A stretch of DNA of 64,000 nucleotides from Deinococcus sp. AJ005 (GCF_009017495.1 NZ_CP044990.1:3204001-3268000), one strand, 5' to 3'. Counted from the first letter of the stretch, positions 10,089-18,862 are shown. Notes: generated by a model not told the origin, from the sequence alone. Numbers and translations are program-made.

Positions 10089-10802
10089 GTGTTAAAAGCG
10101 GCCCTGAACGGCAACCGGACCCTCAGCGAGCATCCCCGAATTCCTATCACGCCCCAGCAACTGGCGCAGGATGCACGCGCGGCGGTGGAGGCGGGCGCGG
10201 ACGCCCTGCACCTGCATCCCAGAAACGCGGTGGGGGCGGAAAGTCTGGAGGCGAAGGATGTCGCGCAGGTGCTAGAAGCCGTGCGCGCCGCGTGCCCCGG
10301 TGTTCCCGTGGGCATCTCAAGCGGCTGGTGGATTCTGCCGGACACAGAAGCCAGACTGGCCGCCGTGCGCGCCTGGACGGTCCTGCCCGACTTCGTTTCC
10401 GTCAACTGGCATGAACAGCAGTCGCCCAAACTGGCAGAGCTGTTGCTGGAGCGTGGCATCGGCGTGGAGGCGGGACTGTGGACGGCGGACGAGGTGCGGA
10501 GATTTCTGGACTGGCCCCGGCGAGGTGAAGTGCTGCGCCTCCTGCTGGAACTGCCCGACAAACCCATCCGCGACTACAAGGCCGGGCTGAGGGAGATGTT
10601 CGCCCTGCTGGACGCCTCTGATCTGGATAAACAAGTCGTCTTGCACGGCCTGGGCGAGAGTGCTTGGCCCCTGCTGCGCGAGGCGGGGCGGCGCGGCCTG
10701 AGCACCCGTATCGGCCTGGAAGATACGTTGCTACTGCCCGGCGACTTCGCGGCTACCGACAATGCCGAGCTGGTGCGCGTGGGGCGGGAAATGCTGGGGT
10801 AA
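10089..10802 (+). CDS. BKACE-family (DUF849) beta-keto acid cleavage enzyme-like protein
   Basis: 237 residues from GTG 10089. The family condenses a beta-keto acid with acetyl-CoA to give acetoacetate and a new CoA ester, using a zinc ion. KAALNGNRT near the start, the metal-binding ADALHLHPRN, GVPVGISSGWWI and SVNWHEQQSPKLAELL fit the TIM-barrel pattern. It is shorter than the 270-310 residues typical of characterised members, so part of the CoA-binding region may be trimmed. The substrate is unknown. The frame is open further upstream to 9933, but that part overlaps the divergent gene. TACAGT 6 bases before the GTG fixes the start. Confidence 0.8.
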   Translation: MLKAALNGNRTLSEHPRIPITPQQLAQDARAAVEAGADALHLHPRNAVGAESLEAKDVAQVLEAVRAACPGVPVGISSGWWILPDTEARLAAVRAWTVLPDFVSVNWHEQQSPKLAELLLERGIGVEAGLWTADEVRRFLDWPRRGEVLRLLLELPDKPIRDYKAGLREMFALLDASDLDKQVVLHGLGESAWPLLREAGRRGLSTRIGLEDTLLLPGDFAATDNAELVRVGREMLG

Positions 10803-10813
10803 GGGCTTCGCCC

Positions 10814-10845
10814 GTCTAAAGGTCCAACCATCTAAACGTTCAGAG
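10814..10845. repeat. Octamer array 2a (8-bp period)
   Basis: Units GTCTAAAG, GTCCAACC, ATCTAAAC and GTTCAGAG run end to end between the BKACE-like gene and pyrF. Confidence 0.6.
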
Positions 10846-10865
10846 GCCACAAACCATCTACCTCG

Positions 10866-10905
10866 CTTGAGCGTTCAGACCCCCAGACTTCGAGACGTTC
10901 AGACG
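10866..10905. repeat. Octamer array 2b, opposite orientation
   Basis: Units CTTGAGCG, TTCAGACC, CCCAGACT, TCGAGACG and TTCAGACG have an 8-bp period. AGAC is the complement of the GTCT core of array 2a, so the two blocks face each other. Confidence 0.6.
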
Positions 10906-10924
10906 GCGCAGCCCCTGCAAGTGT

Positions 10925-10930
10925 TACCCT
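10925..10930 (+). promoter_or_regulatory. -10 element, leaderless start of pyrF
   Basis: TACCCT, 7 bases before ATG 10938. Confidence 0.6.
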
Positions 10931-10937
10931 CGCCACG

Positions 10938-11747
10938 ATGCTCACCTTTGCCCAGGCCGTGACCGAGCGCACCCGCCGACTGAACACCCGCCTATGCGTG
11001 GGCCTAGACCCGCGCCGGGACGCCTACCGCGACACCGCCCACCTGAAAGCCCACACGCTGGAGGTGCTGGAGGCGTGCGCCCCCTATGCCGCCTGCATTA
11101 AGCCGCAATTTGCCTTTTACGAGGCGCTGGGGCTGGAAGGCTTCGGCATTCTGGAGGAGGTCTGCGCCGCTGCCCGCACGCTGGGGCTGCCCGTGCTGCT
11201 GGACGCCAAACGCGGCGACATCGGCAGCACAGCTGGAGCTTACGCGCGGGCGTGGCTGACCGGGCGGCACGCAGGGGCAGCGCTGACAGTCAACCCGTTT
11301 CTGGGTTTTGAAACGCTGACCCCTTTTGTGGACACGGCGAATGAAAACGGCGGCGCAGTGTTCGTGCTGGTCAAGACGAGCAATCCCGGTCAGGCCGATT
11401 TGCAGGGCAGCGGCGTGAGCGAACGGGTGGCGGTGGAAGTGGCGCGGTTGAATGCCGAGGAACCAGACGGGGAATACGGTTCAGTGGGCGCGGTGGTAGG
11501 CGCGACGCACGCGGCGGACCTCGCCACCTTCCGGGCACTGATGCCGCGTGCGCTGCTGCTGCTGCCGGGGCTGGGCGCACAGGGCGGAGTGGCCGCAGAC
11601 CTAAAGGGAGCCTTCCACGCAGGCGGCACGGGCGCACTCGCCAGCGCCAGCCGGGGCGTGCAGTACGCGGCTGGGCTGGATGTGGCCGCAAGTGTAGCGG
11701 CGGCACGGGGGTTTAGGGATGAATTGAATGGGGTGCTGGGGGATTGA
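10938..11747 (+). CDS. pyrF: Orotidine 5'-phosphate decarboxylase, type 2
   Basis: 269 residues. It decarboxylates OMP to UMP, the last step of de novo pyrimidine synthesis. The catalytic motif [10 protein letters not shown] is at about residues 93-102, with [10 protein letters not shown] near the N-terminus and [11 protein letters not shown] near the phosphate site. The length and the DAKRGDIG form place it in the longer, mycobacterial-type PyrF group rather than the short E. coli type. No other pyr genes are close. A large octamer-built inverted repeat follows the stop. Confidence 0.97.
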   Translation: MLTFAQAVTERTRRLNTRLCVGLDPRRDAYRDTAHLKAHTLEVLEACAPYAACIKPQFAFYEALGLEGFGILEEVCAAARTLGLPVLLDAKRGDIGSTAGAYARAWLTGRHAGAALTVNPFLGFETLTPFVDTANENGGAVFVLVKTSNPGQADLQGSGVSERVAVEVARLNAEEPDGEYGSVGAVVGATHAADLATFRALMPRALLLLPGLGAQGGVAADLKGAFHAGGTGALASASRGVQYAAGLDVAASVAAARGFRDELNGVLGD

Positions 11748-11749
11748 AT

Positions 11750-11829
11750 GTCAAACCGTCAAAAGGTCAAACCGTCTAACCGCTCAGAATTTCAGCGGTT
11801 AGACGGTTTGACTTTTAGACCTTTAGACC
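11750..11829. repeat. Octamer array 3 forming a long inverted repeat
   Basis: Ten 8-bp units without a phase break. Four are GTCAAACC-like, then GCTCAGAA and TTTCAGCG, then GTTAGACG-type units in the complementary sense. Within it, 11766-11784 and 11794-11812 are perfect 19-bp inverted arms around a 9-base loop. It sits between the convergent ends of pyrF and the aminotransferase gene. It may work as a two-way terminator or cruciform, though there is no clean T tract. Confidence 0.7.
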
Positions 11830-11833
11830 ATCC

Positions 11834-13036
11834 TCAAATCCCCGCCAGTAACCGTTCCACATCGTCCAGGCTCGTGTAATGCGCGATGCTGACGCGTACG
11901 ACGCCTTCCGGGTATAAACCTAAATCCTTGAGAGGCTGCACCGCATAGAAATGCCCCGCCGCCACGTCCACCCCGGCAGCCGTCAGGCGGGCAGCGGTCT
12001 GATCAGCAAATTCGCCGTCCACGCGAAAGGCTGCCGTTCCCACCCGGCCCGTCATGTTCTGTGGGCCATAAAGGGTCACGTTTTCCTTACCGACAAGGCC
12101 GGAAATCAGGCGCTCGGCCACCGGCTTTTCCAATTCGGCAATCCGCGCATAGGCGGACACCAACGCAGCCCGCGTCAACTCTACCGAGTCGCCCAGTTCG
12201 CGCAGATAGTCCAGCGTTCCCAGCCATCCGGCCAGCAGTTCGTACTGCGGCGTGCCGTGTTCTATGCCCGTGATATCGCCATCTGGGACAAAACTCAGCT
12301 TGGGCCAGGGCAGGTAGGCAAGGTGTTCGGGCTTAATCCACAGTGCGCCCAGGTGCGGGCCGAAGACCTTGTAGGGGCTGAACATCACGAAGTCCGCGCC
12401 CCACGCCTGCACGTCCGGCAGCGTGTGCGGCGCGGCGTGGACGGCATCCACCATCGTCCAGCCACCTGCTGCACGCACCTGGGCCGCCACGGCGGGAATG
12501 TCCACGGTGATGCCCAGGGCGTTGCTGGCCGCCGTCACCGACACCAGACGGGTTTTATCCGAGAGTAGTTCCGCCAGATCGTCGGCGTGCAGACGCATCT
12601 CCGGCTGGCGGGCGTGCCAGACCTTCACGGTCACGCCCACGCGCTCCAGCTCGCGCCAGGGACTGGCGTTGGCCTCGTGTTCCAGGCCGGACACGATCAC
12701 CTCGTCCCCCGGCCCCCACAGGCGGGCAAAGGCGGCGGACAGGCGGAAGGCCAGCGCGGTGGCACTCTGCGCCAGCGCCACATCTTCCGGCTGGGCGTTC
12801 AGAAACAGGGCGGTGGCCTCGCGGGCGCGGTGCTTGAGGGCCAGCATCTCGGCCCCCGGCTGGTGACTGGGCATGGCGTTGGTTGCGCCGTAGCGCATCA
12901 GGTGGGCGGTGATGGCCTCAATGGCACGCAGGGGCAACAGCCCACCCGCCGCGTTGTCCAGATACGCGCGGCCCGCCGCCAGCGGGGGAAACTGTTCGCG
13001 CAGACGGTGGGGCAGGGTCAGTGTCGCGGGGGTCAT
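11834..13036 (-). CDS. Cysteine desulfurase-like class V aminotransferase
   Basis: 400 residues of the PLP-dependent class V fold, most like the VC1184-type desulfurase-like subfamily. Visible are YLDNAAGGLLPLRAIEAI, the Asp-containing WTMVDAVHAAPH, and FVMFSPYKVFGPHLG, where the Lys should bind PLP. It may release sulfur from cysteine or act on a related amino acid; the reaction in this subfamily is not settled. No suf or isc genes are adjacent, although sufE is elsewhere in the window (47152). TACACT 6 bases upstream fixes the start. Confidence 0.88.
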   Translation of the reverse strand: MTPATLTLPHRLREQFPPLAAGRAYLDNAAGGLLPLRAIEAITAHLMRYGATNAMPSHQPGAEMLALKHRAREATALFLNAQPEDVALAQSATALAFRLSAAFARLWGPGDEVIVSGLEHEANASPWRELERVGVTVKVWHARQPEMRLHADDLAELLSDKTRLVSVTAASNALGITVDIPAVAAQVRAAGGWTMVDAVHAAPHTLPDVQAWGADFVMFSPYKVFGPHLGALWIKPEHLAYLPWPKLSFVPDGDITGIEHGTPQYELLAGWLGTLDYLRELGDSVELTRAALVSAYARIAELEKPVAERLISGLVGKENVTLYGPQNMTGRVGTAAFRVDGEFADQTAARLTAAGVDVAAGHFYAVQPLKDLGLYPEGVVRVSIAHYTSLDDVERLLAGI

Positions 13037-13042
13037 GTCAAG

Positions 13043-13048
13043 AGTGTA
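13043..13048 (-). promoter_or_regulatory. -10 element, leaderless start of aminotransferase gene
   Basis: TACACT, 6 bases before ATG 13036. Confidence 0.6.
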
Positions 13049-13095
13049 AGCCGGTCTGAATGCCCGGAGGTGATTGAAGCTCTCACCGCTCCTGC

Positions 13096-13548
13096 TCAGA
13101 TGGGTTGCACGCCAGCCGGAACCGGCTCACCCGCCCTCAACGCCTCCACGAACGCCCCGAACTGCACCGCCAGCGCGTCCCGCACCTCCCGCCAGCGGTC
13201 CAGCCCCTGACCGGAGGGATCGGGAAACGGGTAGTGCAGGCGCGTGGTCTGGCCCCCATACGCCGGACACCCCACATCTGCCGAGTCGCAGACCGTGATC
13301 ACGTAATCGAAGTTCTGTGCGTCGGGAACGTCCCACAGGGTCTTGCTGGTGTGGGCGTCCAGGCCCAGGCCCAGTTCGGCTATGACGGTGCGGGCCTCGT
13401 CCTTGACGCGGGTGGCCTCGGTGCCCGCCGAATGCACGTCCAGCGGCAGGTCCACGCGCCCGGCAGCCGCGCGGGTCAGCGCCTCGGCCATCTGCGAGCG
13501 GGCCGAATTGTGGGTGCAGAGAATCAGCACGCGGGGAGTATGGACCAT
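13096..13548 (-). CDS. arsC: Low-molecular-weight phosphatase-type arsenate reductase
   Basis: 150 residues. The P-loop ILCTHNSARSQMAEAL holds the catalytic Cys in a CX5R motif. VITVCDSADVGCP carries the cysteine pair used in thioredoxin-coupled ArsC, and HYPFPDPSG holds the general-acid Asp. It should reduce arsenate to arsenite in the cytoplasm; a simple protein-tyrosine phosphatase role is less likely given the cysteine pair. No arsB or arsR is beside it. TATGGT 6 bases before the ATG fixes the start. Confidence 0.85.
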   Translation of the reverse strand: MVHTPRVLILCTHNSARSQMAEALTRAAAGRVDLPLDVHSAGTEATRVKDEARTVIAELGLGLDAHTSKTLWDVPDAQNFDYVITVCDSADVGCPAYGGQTTRLHYPFPDPSGQGLDRWREVRDALAVQFGAFVEALRAGEPVPAGVQPI

Positions 13549-13554
13549 TCGCCC

Positions 13555-13560
13555 ACCATA
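13555..13560 (-). promoter_or_regulatory. -10 element, leaderless start of arsC
   Basis: TATGGT, 6 bases before ATG 13548. Confidence 0.55.
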
Positions 13561-13680
13561 GCCGCGCCTCCGCCCAGATAAGTCAGCGGGAGGTCAGGGC
13601 TGAGAAGTCAAAGTCAGAGACTGCTGTTAACCCCCACTTGCTCACTCTTTGGTGTGATGCACCCTCTCATGCACCCCCCC

Positions 13681-13686
13681 TATCCT
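13681..13686 (+). promoter_or_regulatory. -10 element, leaderless start of small membrane protein
   Basis: TATCCT, 6 bases before ATG 13693. It supports that start over the upstream ATG at 13654. Confidence 0.55.
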
Positions 13687-13692
13687 TTACCG

Positions 13693-13989
13693 ATGAGTTT
13701 CGTCCGCAAACCCCGCCCGTATTCCTCCGGCCTGCCGTCGGTGGGACTGCCCAGTGCAGCCAGGGCCAGTGCGGTGCGGGAGGCTCCCAGACCCGAGAAG
13801 GCCAGAAAGGGACCGCGGCCCCCACGCGGCCCCCGTCCGGCCATGAGCTGGGCTGGAGCGGTCACGGGACTGGCAGTTCTGGGGACGGCGCTGGTCATCC
13901 TGGTGGGCGCGTCGGGCCTGTGGAACAGCGTGGCCCGCGACTGGCAGTTCCGTTCGGCGGCGGCAGGCGTGACCGACGTGGCCCGTTGA
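13693..13989 (+). CDS. Small membrane protein upstream of a penicillin-binding protein
   Basis: 98 residues. A basic, Pro/Arg-rich cytoplasmic N-terminus (about 1-55, with RKGPRPPRGPRP) is followed by one membrane helix (about 58-80, GAVTGLAVLGTALVILVGAS) and a short outer tail. The family is not recognised. It ends 10 bp before the PBP gene, so the two are probably one transcript, and a role in cell-wall synthesis is a reasonable inference. The start at 13693 is supported by TATCCT. Confidence 0.6.
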   Translation: MSFVRKPRPYSSGLPSVGLPSAARASAVREAPRPEKARKGPRPPRGPRPAMSWAGAVTGLAVLGTALVILVGASGLWNSVARDWQFRSAAAGVTDVAR

Positions 13990-13999
13990 GGCTGAGACG

Positions 14000-16150
14000 A
14001 TGACCCGCAGCCGTTCAGGACGCAACAGCTTGAGGCAGCGGCTCACCTTCTGGCGCAATCCCTGGCCGCGCACACCGTTCGTGCAGCGGCCAAAGTCGCG
14101 CTGGACGCTGCGGCGCGTCGTGCGGGCCGGGCTGGCAACCGTGGGCGTGCTGACGCTGGGAATGATGGCGCTGGGCGTGGCGGGCGCGTGGAGTACCGGG
14201 TCCTTTACCCGCGTGTGGAACCTGCGCTCGGAGTTGCGGCCCATTGAGGTACAGGACCGCCGGGGGCAGCCGCTGGGCGTGATTGACCACTGCCGCGAGG
14301 GCCAGACCACCAACGCCGTGCCGTGCCGCGAGTCGCTGAGCGTGCCGCTGACCGGGGTTTCGCAGGCGTTTTTGCTGGCCTACGTGGCAAAGGAAGACGT
14401 GCGTTTCTTCTCGCATTCCGGCGTGGATCTGGGCCGCCTACCGCGCGCCCTCCTGAGCGGCGCAGGCGGCAGCACCCTGACCATGCAACTGCTGAAGAAC
14501 AACGTGCTGGCCGGGCATTTTGATTACGACACGCAGCGGCGCGGATTGGGGCTGGTGATGGCGCGCAAGGCCACCGAGTTCGTGCTGGCCCCGCTGGTCA
14601 CCCTGCGCTACGGACGGCCTGAAGTCCTGGCGATGAGCGTCAACAGCCTGCCGTGGATCGGCATCGGCCAGCGCAAGGGCGTGTACGACGCGGCGCGGGC
14701 GGTCTTCGGCGTGGACCCGGCGGACCTGAATCTGGCGCAGAGTGCCTTTCTGGTGGGCCTGCTGCCCGCGCCGGGGCGTTATCTGGTGGCGGCGGACACC
14801 CCGCCCGAAACGGCCACCGCCCGCTTTCGCTGGATGCGTTCTCAGCAACTGCTGACCCTGAGAATCCTGCGTTCCCACGGCCTGATTTCCGAAAACGATT
14901 ATTTAGCAGCAGCTTCGGTCCCATTGCAGCCCCGGCTGTGGCGCACCGAGTACGCGGGGGGTGGCGGCGACTTGCGGATCGTGAGTGCGGCGCGCAACCC
15001 CGACTACCGCAACGATCCCGAACCCGTGTGGGCCATGCAGGAGCTGGTGCGCCGCGAGTTGCGGGCGGCGGGCCTGAATCCTAGCAAGGTCAGCCGTGTA
15101 GTTCTGACCATCGACGCGCGGGCGCAGGCCGAACTATCGCGGCGCGTGAGTGGTGAGGGCGCAACTGGCGCACGTCCGCCCGGCATCGCGGAGGGCGCGG
15201 CAGTGGTGGACGTGCGCGGCGGCATCGTGGCCCTGGCCAGCAGCACGGGCGGCAACCAGAGCAGCGACGCCGGGCGGCAGTGGGCGGCGTATGCCCAGCG
15301 CCCGGTGGCCAGCACGGTCAAACCGCTGCTGTATGCCACGGCGTTCGGCACCGGGGACGGGGACCTCAACCAGTTCAGCACGTTTACCGATCAGGCCACC
15401 CGCTACGGCTCGCAGGCCATCCGCAACAATTCCGGCACCTTCCTGGGCCGCGCCGTCACCGTGCGTGAGGCCAACGCCCGCAGTCTGAACACCGTGGCCG
15501 TTCAGGTGGGGACCGGGCGCGAGGCGGCACTACGGAAGGTCCTGGCAGGCGTGAACTATCAGGAGGACAGCGCCAACCGCTCAAGCCCGGCGCTGGGAAC
15601 CTTCCGGGCCTCGCCGCTGACAGTGGCGGCGGCCTACGGCAGCTTCGCCAACGGCGGAACACTGTGCCAGCCGCACCTGCTGGCCGAGGTCTACGGCGCG
15701 AATGACAGACCGCTGCCCCTGCGCCGCCGCGACTGTCAGCCGCTGTGGGACCCGGTGGTGGCCTACGAAACCTTTGACATGCTGACCGGCGCGGTGGACG
15801 ATTCCGCCGGACACGTTCAGTTTCTGCGCCCCAGTTTCTTCCAGCGCCTGAACGGCCAGAACATGCCGCTGGGCGCGAAGTCCGGCACCACCGACGACAT
15901 CAACGATACGTGGTGCGCGGGCGTGACCCCGCAGTACGCGATGGCCGTGTGGATCGGTGACCCGGATGGCCGCCAGAGCGTGCCCGTGGGCCTGTACCGC
16001 GAACAGGCCGCCTGTCGCGAGATCGCCCTGCTGCGCGAGTTACCGCACGACATCAAAAACGTGGAGGTTCCGCCTGGGATCACGCAGGTGGGCGGCGTGG
16101 CCGTGCCGATTCCGGGGCTGAATCCGAGGAATCCGGTGCCGCCAGGGTAA
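14000..16150 (+). CDS. Bifunctional class A penicillin-binding protein
   Basis: 716 residues. A membrane anchor (about 45-68) is followed by a GT51 glycosyltransferase domain (about 100-290). The catalytic Glu is in KEDVRFFSHSG, and GGSTLTMQLLKNN is family-typical. A transpeptidase domain follows (about 330-690), with the active Ser in STVK near residue 437 and the KSG motif in GAKSGTTDD near 627. It polymerises glycan strands and cross-links peptides outside the membrane. KSG in place of the usual KTG is a mild variation known in some PBPs. A second class A PBP starts beyond the right edge (62511-64000). Confidence 0.93.
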   Translation: MTRSRSGRNSLRQRLTFWRNPWPRTPFVQRPKSRWTLRRVVRAGLATVGVLTLGMMALGVAGAWSTGSFTRVWNLRSELRPIEVQDRRGQPLGVIDHCREGQTTNAVPCRESLSVPLTGVSQAFLLAYVAKEDVRFFSHSGVDLGRLPRALLSGAGGSTLTMQLLKNNVLAGHFDYDTQRRGLGLVMARKATEFVLAPLVTLRYGRPEVLAMSVNSLPWIGIGQRKGVYDAARAVFGVDPADLNLAQSAFLVGLLPAPGRYLVAADTPPETATARFRWMRSQQLLTLRILRSHGLISENDYLAAASVPLQPRLWRTEYAGGGGDLRIVSAARNPDYRNDPEPVWAMQELVRRELRAAGLNPSKVSRVVLTIDARAQAELSRRVSGEGATGARPPGIAEGAAVVDVRGGIVALASSTGGNQSSDAGRQWAAYAQRPVASTVKPLLYATAFGTGDGDLNQFSTFTDQATRYGSQAIRNNSGTFLGRAVTVREANARSLNTVAVQVGTGREAALRKVLAGVNYQEDSANRSSPALGTFRASPLTVAAAYGSFANGGTLCQPHLLAEVYGANDRPLPLRRRDCQPLWDPVVAYETFDMLTGAVDDSAGHVQFLRPSFFQRLNGQNMPLGAKSGTTDDINDTWCAGVTPQYAMAVWIGDPDGRQSVPVGLYREQAACREIALLRELPHDIKNVEVPPGITQVGGVAVPIPGLNPRNPVPPG

Positions 16151-16257
16151 GTAAGGGGCGGGTTCGCTGATCACATGCCCCCTCACCCCCGCCGCAGACG
16201 TGGCGTCCCCCCCGTTCCAGGCTGTACCAGCCACCCACAGTAGAAGGGGACAGAAAC

Positions 16258-16297
16258 CCTTAGACCCTCAGACTTTTTGACCCTTAAACCCTCCGAA
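16258..16297. repeat. Octamer array 4 (8-bp period)
   Basis: Units CCTTAGAC, CCTCAGAC, TTTTTGAC, CCTTAAAC, CCTCCGAA. The last unit provides the start of the ribosome site of the vWA gene. Confidence 0.6.
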
Positions 16298-16307
16298 GGA
16301 GCATCCC

Positions 16308-17003
16308 ATGTCCCCCCTCCCCTTTCTTTTCCTGTTGCCTCTGCTGACGCCCGCGCCCTTGAGCGCCGGGACAGTTCTAGGGCTGAGTACGCCGCCGCTG
16401 CATTTCGTGATCGCCGCCGATATGACGGGCAGCAGCAAGAACCCCGCCTATAAGTACGCCGAGCAGGCCAGATTGCTGTCTCAGAGCATCATGCTCAATC
16501 AGGTGCGTTCAGGGGACACACTCACGCTTCTCCGTATCTGCGAAGGCGTGCAGACGGTGGCCGACTTCAAATTCGCCTCTAAAAATGGCGCACGGATGGG
16601 CAAGGCCGACATCCTGCGCTACACGGGCGCACTGACGCAGCCGTGTACCGGGCGGGGCAGCGCGATCACCGCCGGGCTGAGCAAGGCCAACGAACTGACC
16701 GCCAGAACGGCAGGCACGGGCGACGTGATCGTGATGTTCACCGACGGCGCTTTATTAGACGATCCGGCGCGGGGCAGGCTGGGAATTATTTTTGACAAAC
16801 TGCTGGGCCGCAAGGACACGCGCCAGCTCTTTTTCGCGGGCCTGAGTCCAGAGAAGGACAAAAATGGTAACTCCATCCGCGACGGGTTCGTGAACGCACT
16901 GGGCAAGGCGGGCAACGACGCGCGGGTGCTGACGGCGGGCGCGTATGACCTGAACAACGTCTACCCCACCTTTGCCGACGCCGTGAAAAAAGCCAGGAGG
17001 TAG
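16308..17003 (+). CDS. Secreted von Willebrand factor A-like protein
   Basis: 231 residues with a signal peptide (about 1-20). The body looks like a vWA domain: a metal-site motif DMTGSS close to DxSxS after the first strand (HFVIAADMTGSS), a Thr in the second loop (CTGRGSAITAGL), and an Asp after VIVMFTDGALLDD. Such domains bind proteins through a metal ion. The partner is unknown, but the membrane protein gene 5 bp downstream is the obvious candidate. The ribosome site GAAGGAG precedes the ATG. Confidence 0.75.
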   Translation: MSPLPFLFLLPLLTPAPLSAGTVLGLSTPPLHFVIAADMTGSSKNPAYKYAEQARLLSQSIMLNQVRSGDTLTLLRICEGVQTVADFKFASKNGARMGKADILRYTGALTQPCTGRGSAITAGLSKANELTARTAGTGDVIVMFTDGALLDDPARGRLGIIFDKLLGRKDTRQLFFAGLSPEKDKNGNSIRDGFVNALGKAGNDARVLTAGAYDLNNVYPTFADAVKKARR

Positions 17004-17008
17004 AGCCA

Positions 17009-18463
17009 GTGACCACCGACAGAACGGTTGAAATCCACCTCTCCAAGAGAGAGCCAGAGCTGACCTCACCTGAGTCTTCAGCCCCCCACACCCCTAAGCC
17101 TTCAGACGGGGCCAGCGGCCCCACGGACCCCGGAGCCTTTGACCTTTCCAGTTACGCCGCTGCCCTACCGCGCCCGGAAGCCCTGAGTGCCGAGCAATTC
17201 CTGCCCGTGCTGAGGCCAGGGCAGTTCTCGGAATTGCTGGAGGACCTGAGCGGCGAGTTGCAACTGGTTCCCGACGGGGCCGCCCGCAGCGCGTTGACCT
17301 CGCGGGCGCGGATTCTGCGGCTGAACGTGGACCAGTACCGCATCAACTACGACGCGGCCCGGACCACGCTGGACCGTGTGCTGGCCGAAACCGGGGTAGG
17401 CGTGCGCGGCTCCTGGGCGCGGCAGCAGGACCACCTCAACTTCATGAACTCGGCCAGCGGCGACGTGGAGCGCGAATACCTGAAGGCCACCGAGGAGATT
17501 GAGGCCGCCCGTCAGGGGCGTTTTGAAGCGCTGTCCCACTACGGCGTGCGCCCCGACGTGAACAGCGCCGAGGGCTTTTACCATGAGCAGGCGCTGGCCG
17601 AACTCGCGCGGGAAGGCCACGCCCTGCGTCCGCCGGAAGGAAGATCGGGCAGTAAGAAGGTCTTCAACGCCTTCGCGGTGTTCAGCAAATTCTTCGTGGG
17701 CATCATCAGCGGCGTGAGTATCAACCTGCTGTTCAACCCGGAAAGTCGGCTGTACATGACGGTCATTGCGCTGACCGCCGGAATCATGTTCAGCGTGCTG
17801 CTGCTGTGGCTGGTGGACGAACTGGCGTACCGCGCCAAACTGGCGACGCGCACCCAGGGCATGGCGCGGCCCATCGCGTACATCGGCGGCATCGTGGCCG
17901 TGACCGCGCTGTATCTGGGCGTGGAGGGCTACCTGAACTGGGACGGCATCCTGCGCGTGACCCAGCAGATCGCCGCCAACGCCGCGCAGCAGGGGCAGTT
18001 GACCGATCTGAGCGCTACCTCCGACACGCCAATAGAACCGCAACACTGGTCCCTGCTGACCTTTACCCTCGCGCTGGTGAGCATGGCGGCGGGCGCGGCG
18101 CTCATTCAGGGCCGCGAACGCGCCCGCATTCTGCTGGAGCGCGAACGGCTGGCAAGCAAAGTGGCCGAACTGAAGGTGGAAGGCCGCTACGCCGACGCCG
18201 CCCGCGCCACCGATCACGTCACCTATCTGGAAATGGCCCGTGACCGCCTGGCCCCCCCGCGCGACGTGACCAGCCCGGACCACGCCCGCCTGAATGAGCG
18301 CGTCCTCAACCACTGGGAACAGGAGCGCGACGGGCAGGTCCAGAGCATCGCCGCCGATCTGGTGCGCGAAGCACGCGCCGTGCAGGACGCCCTGGAAGCC
18401 TTCGCGCAGGATTTGACCGGGGCCAAGCACCCGCAGACGCGACGGGGATTTGGGTTCTTATAG
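17009..18463 (+). CDS. Multi-pass membrane protein with cytoplasmic coiled coils, partner of the vWA protein
   Basis: 484 residues starting at GTG 17009 with AGGAGG upstream. About 1-205 is soluble and helical, with charged heptad-like stretches (VDQYRINYDAARTTLDRVLA). Membrane helices lie near 220-245, 250-272, 288-310 and 348-370. A basic coiled coil follows (RERARILLERERLASKVAEL) and then a helical C-terminus. The family is not recognised. It is almost certainly co-transcribed with the vWA gene. A complex in which the vWA protein docks from outside is inference. Confidence 0.65.
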   Translation: MTTDRTVEIHLSKREPELTSPESSAPHTPKPSDGASGPTDPGAFDLSSYAAALPRPEALSAEQFLPVLRPGQFSELLEDLSGELQLVPDGAARSALTSRARILRLNVDQYRINYDAARTTLDRVLAETGVGVRGSWARQQDHLNFMNSASGDVEREYLKATEEIEAARQGRFEALSHYGVRPDVNSAEGFYHEQALAELAREGHALRPPEGRSGSKKVFNAFAVFSKFFVGIISGVSINLLFNPESRLYMTVIALTAGIMFSVLLLWLVDELAYRAKLATRTQGMARPIAYIGGIVAVTALYLGVEGYLNWDGILRVTQQIAANAAQQGQLTDLSATSDTPIEPQHWSLLTFTLALVSMAAGAALIQGRERARILLERERLASKVAELKVEGRYADAARATDHVTYLEMARDRLAPPRDVTSPDHARLNERVLNHWEQERDGQVQSIAADLVREARAVQDALEAFAQDLTGAKHPQTRRGFGFL

Positions 18464-18481
18464 GTTGTGAAATGTAGGGCT

Positions 18482-18575
18482 TTTTGCTCCCTCCCTCTTT
18501 ATGGGGGACTGGTACAGCTCGGTACGAGAGGGCTGGGGACTTGCAAAGCTGCGAAGCAGAGGGGGTCAGGCGGGC
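18482..18575 (-). repeat. Dispersed intergenic repeat, copy 2
   Basis: Bases 18505-18530 are the exact reverse complement of 59281-59306 (26 of 26). The GCGAAGCA core of a flanking hairpin is shared as well. Confidence 0.7.
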
Positions 18576-18639
18576 ATGGCATCCCAGAAACTCGTTTCCT
18601 GATGGCCCCCATTTTTTTCTGAGGGGCCAGGCAACTTGC

Positions 18640-18681
18640 CATATTTCCCCCCTCCCAGCCTCCCCCGCAAGGGGGGAGGAG
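18640..18681. repeat. GC-rich hairpin repeat
   Basis: CCTCCCCC (18659-18666), loop GCAA, then GGGGGAGG (18672-18679). It matches the hairpin of copy 1 near 2875. There is no T tract, so it is a repeat rather than a standard terminator. Confidence 0.55.
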
Positions 18682-18830
18682 CTAAAGGCCTCCACTCCTA
18701 GCCAGCATCTCCAACCCGTCCGCCACCACCGCTAACGCCTGCGTCGCGTCGATTTCCACCGTCACCGTCGCCCGCAGCAGCGGTTCCACCGTTTCTAGAT
18801 GCTCCAGCACCAGCGCCCGCTCCTGCGAAG
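18682..18830 (-). pseudogene. Possible C-terminal gene remnant
   Basis: The minus strand reads as a protein-like frame ending TVEIDATQALAVVADGLEML ARSGGL before a TAG at 18684-18682. The preceding residues are SQERALVLEHLETVEPLL. Its base usage is normal for the genome. No start codon is available before an upstream stop near 18855, so it is most likely the tail of a lost gene. The family is not recognised. Confidence 0.35.
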
Positions 18831-18862
18831 AACAGGCGGCAAGACTGCGTGGTCATTTTCTC

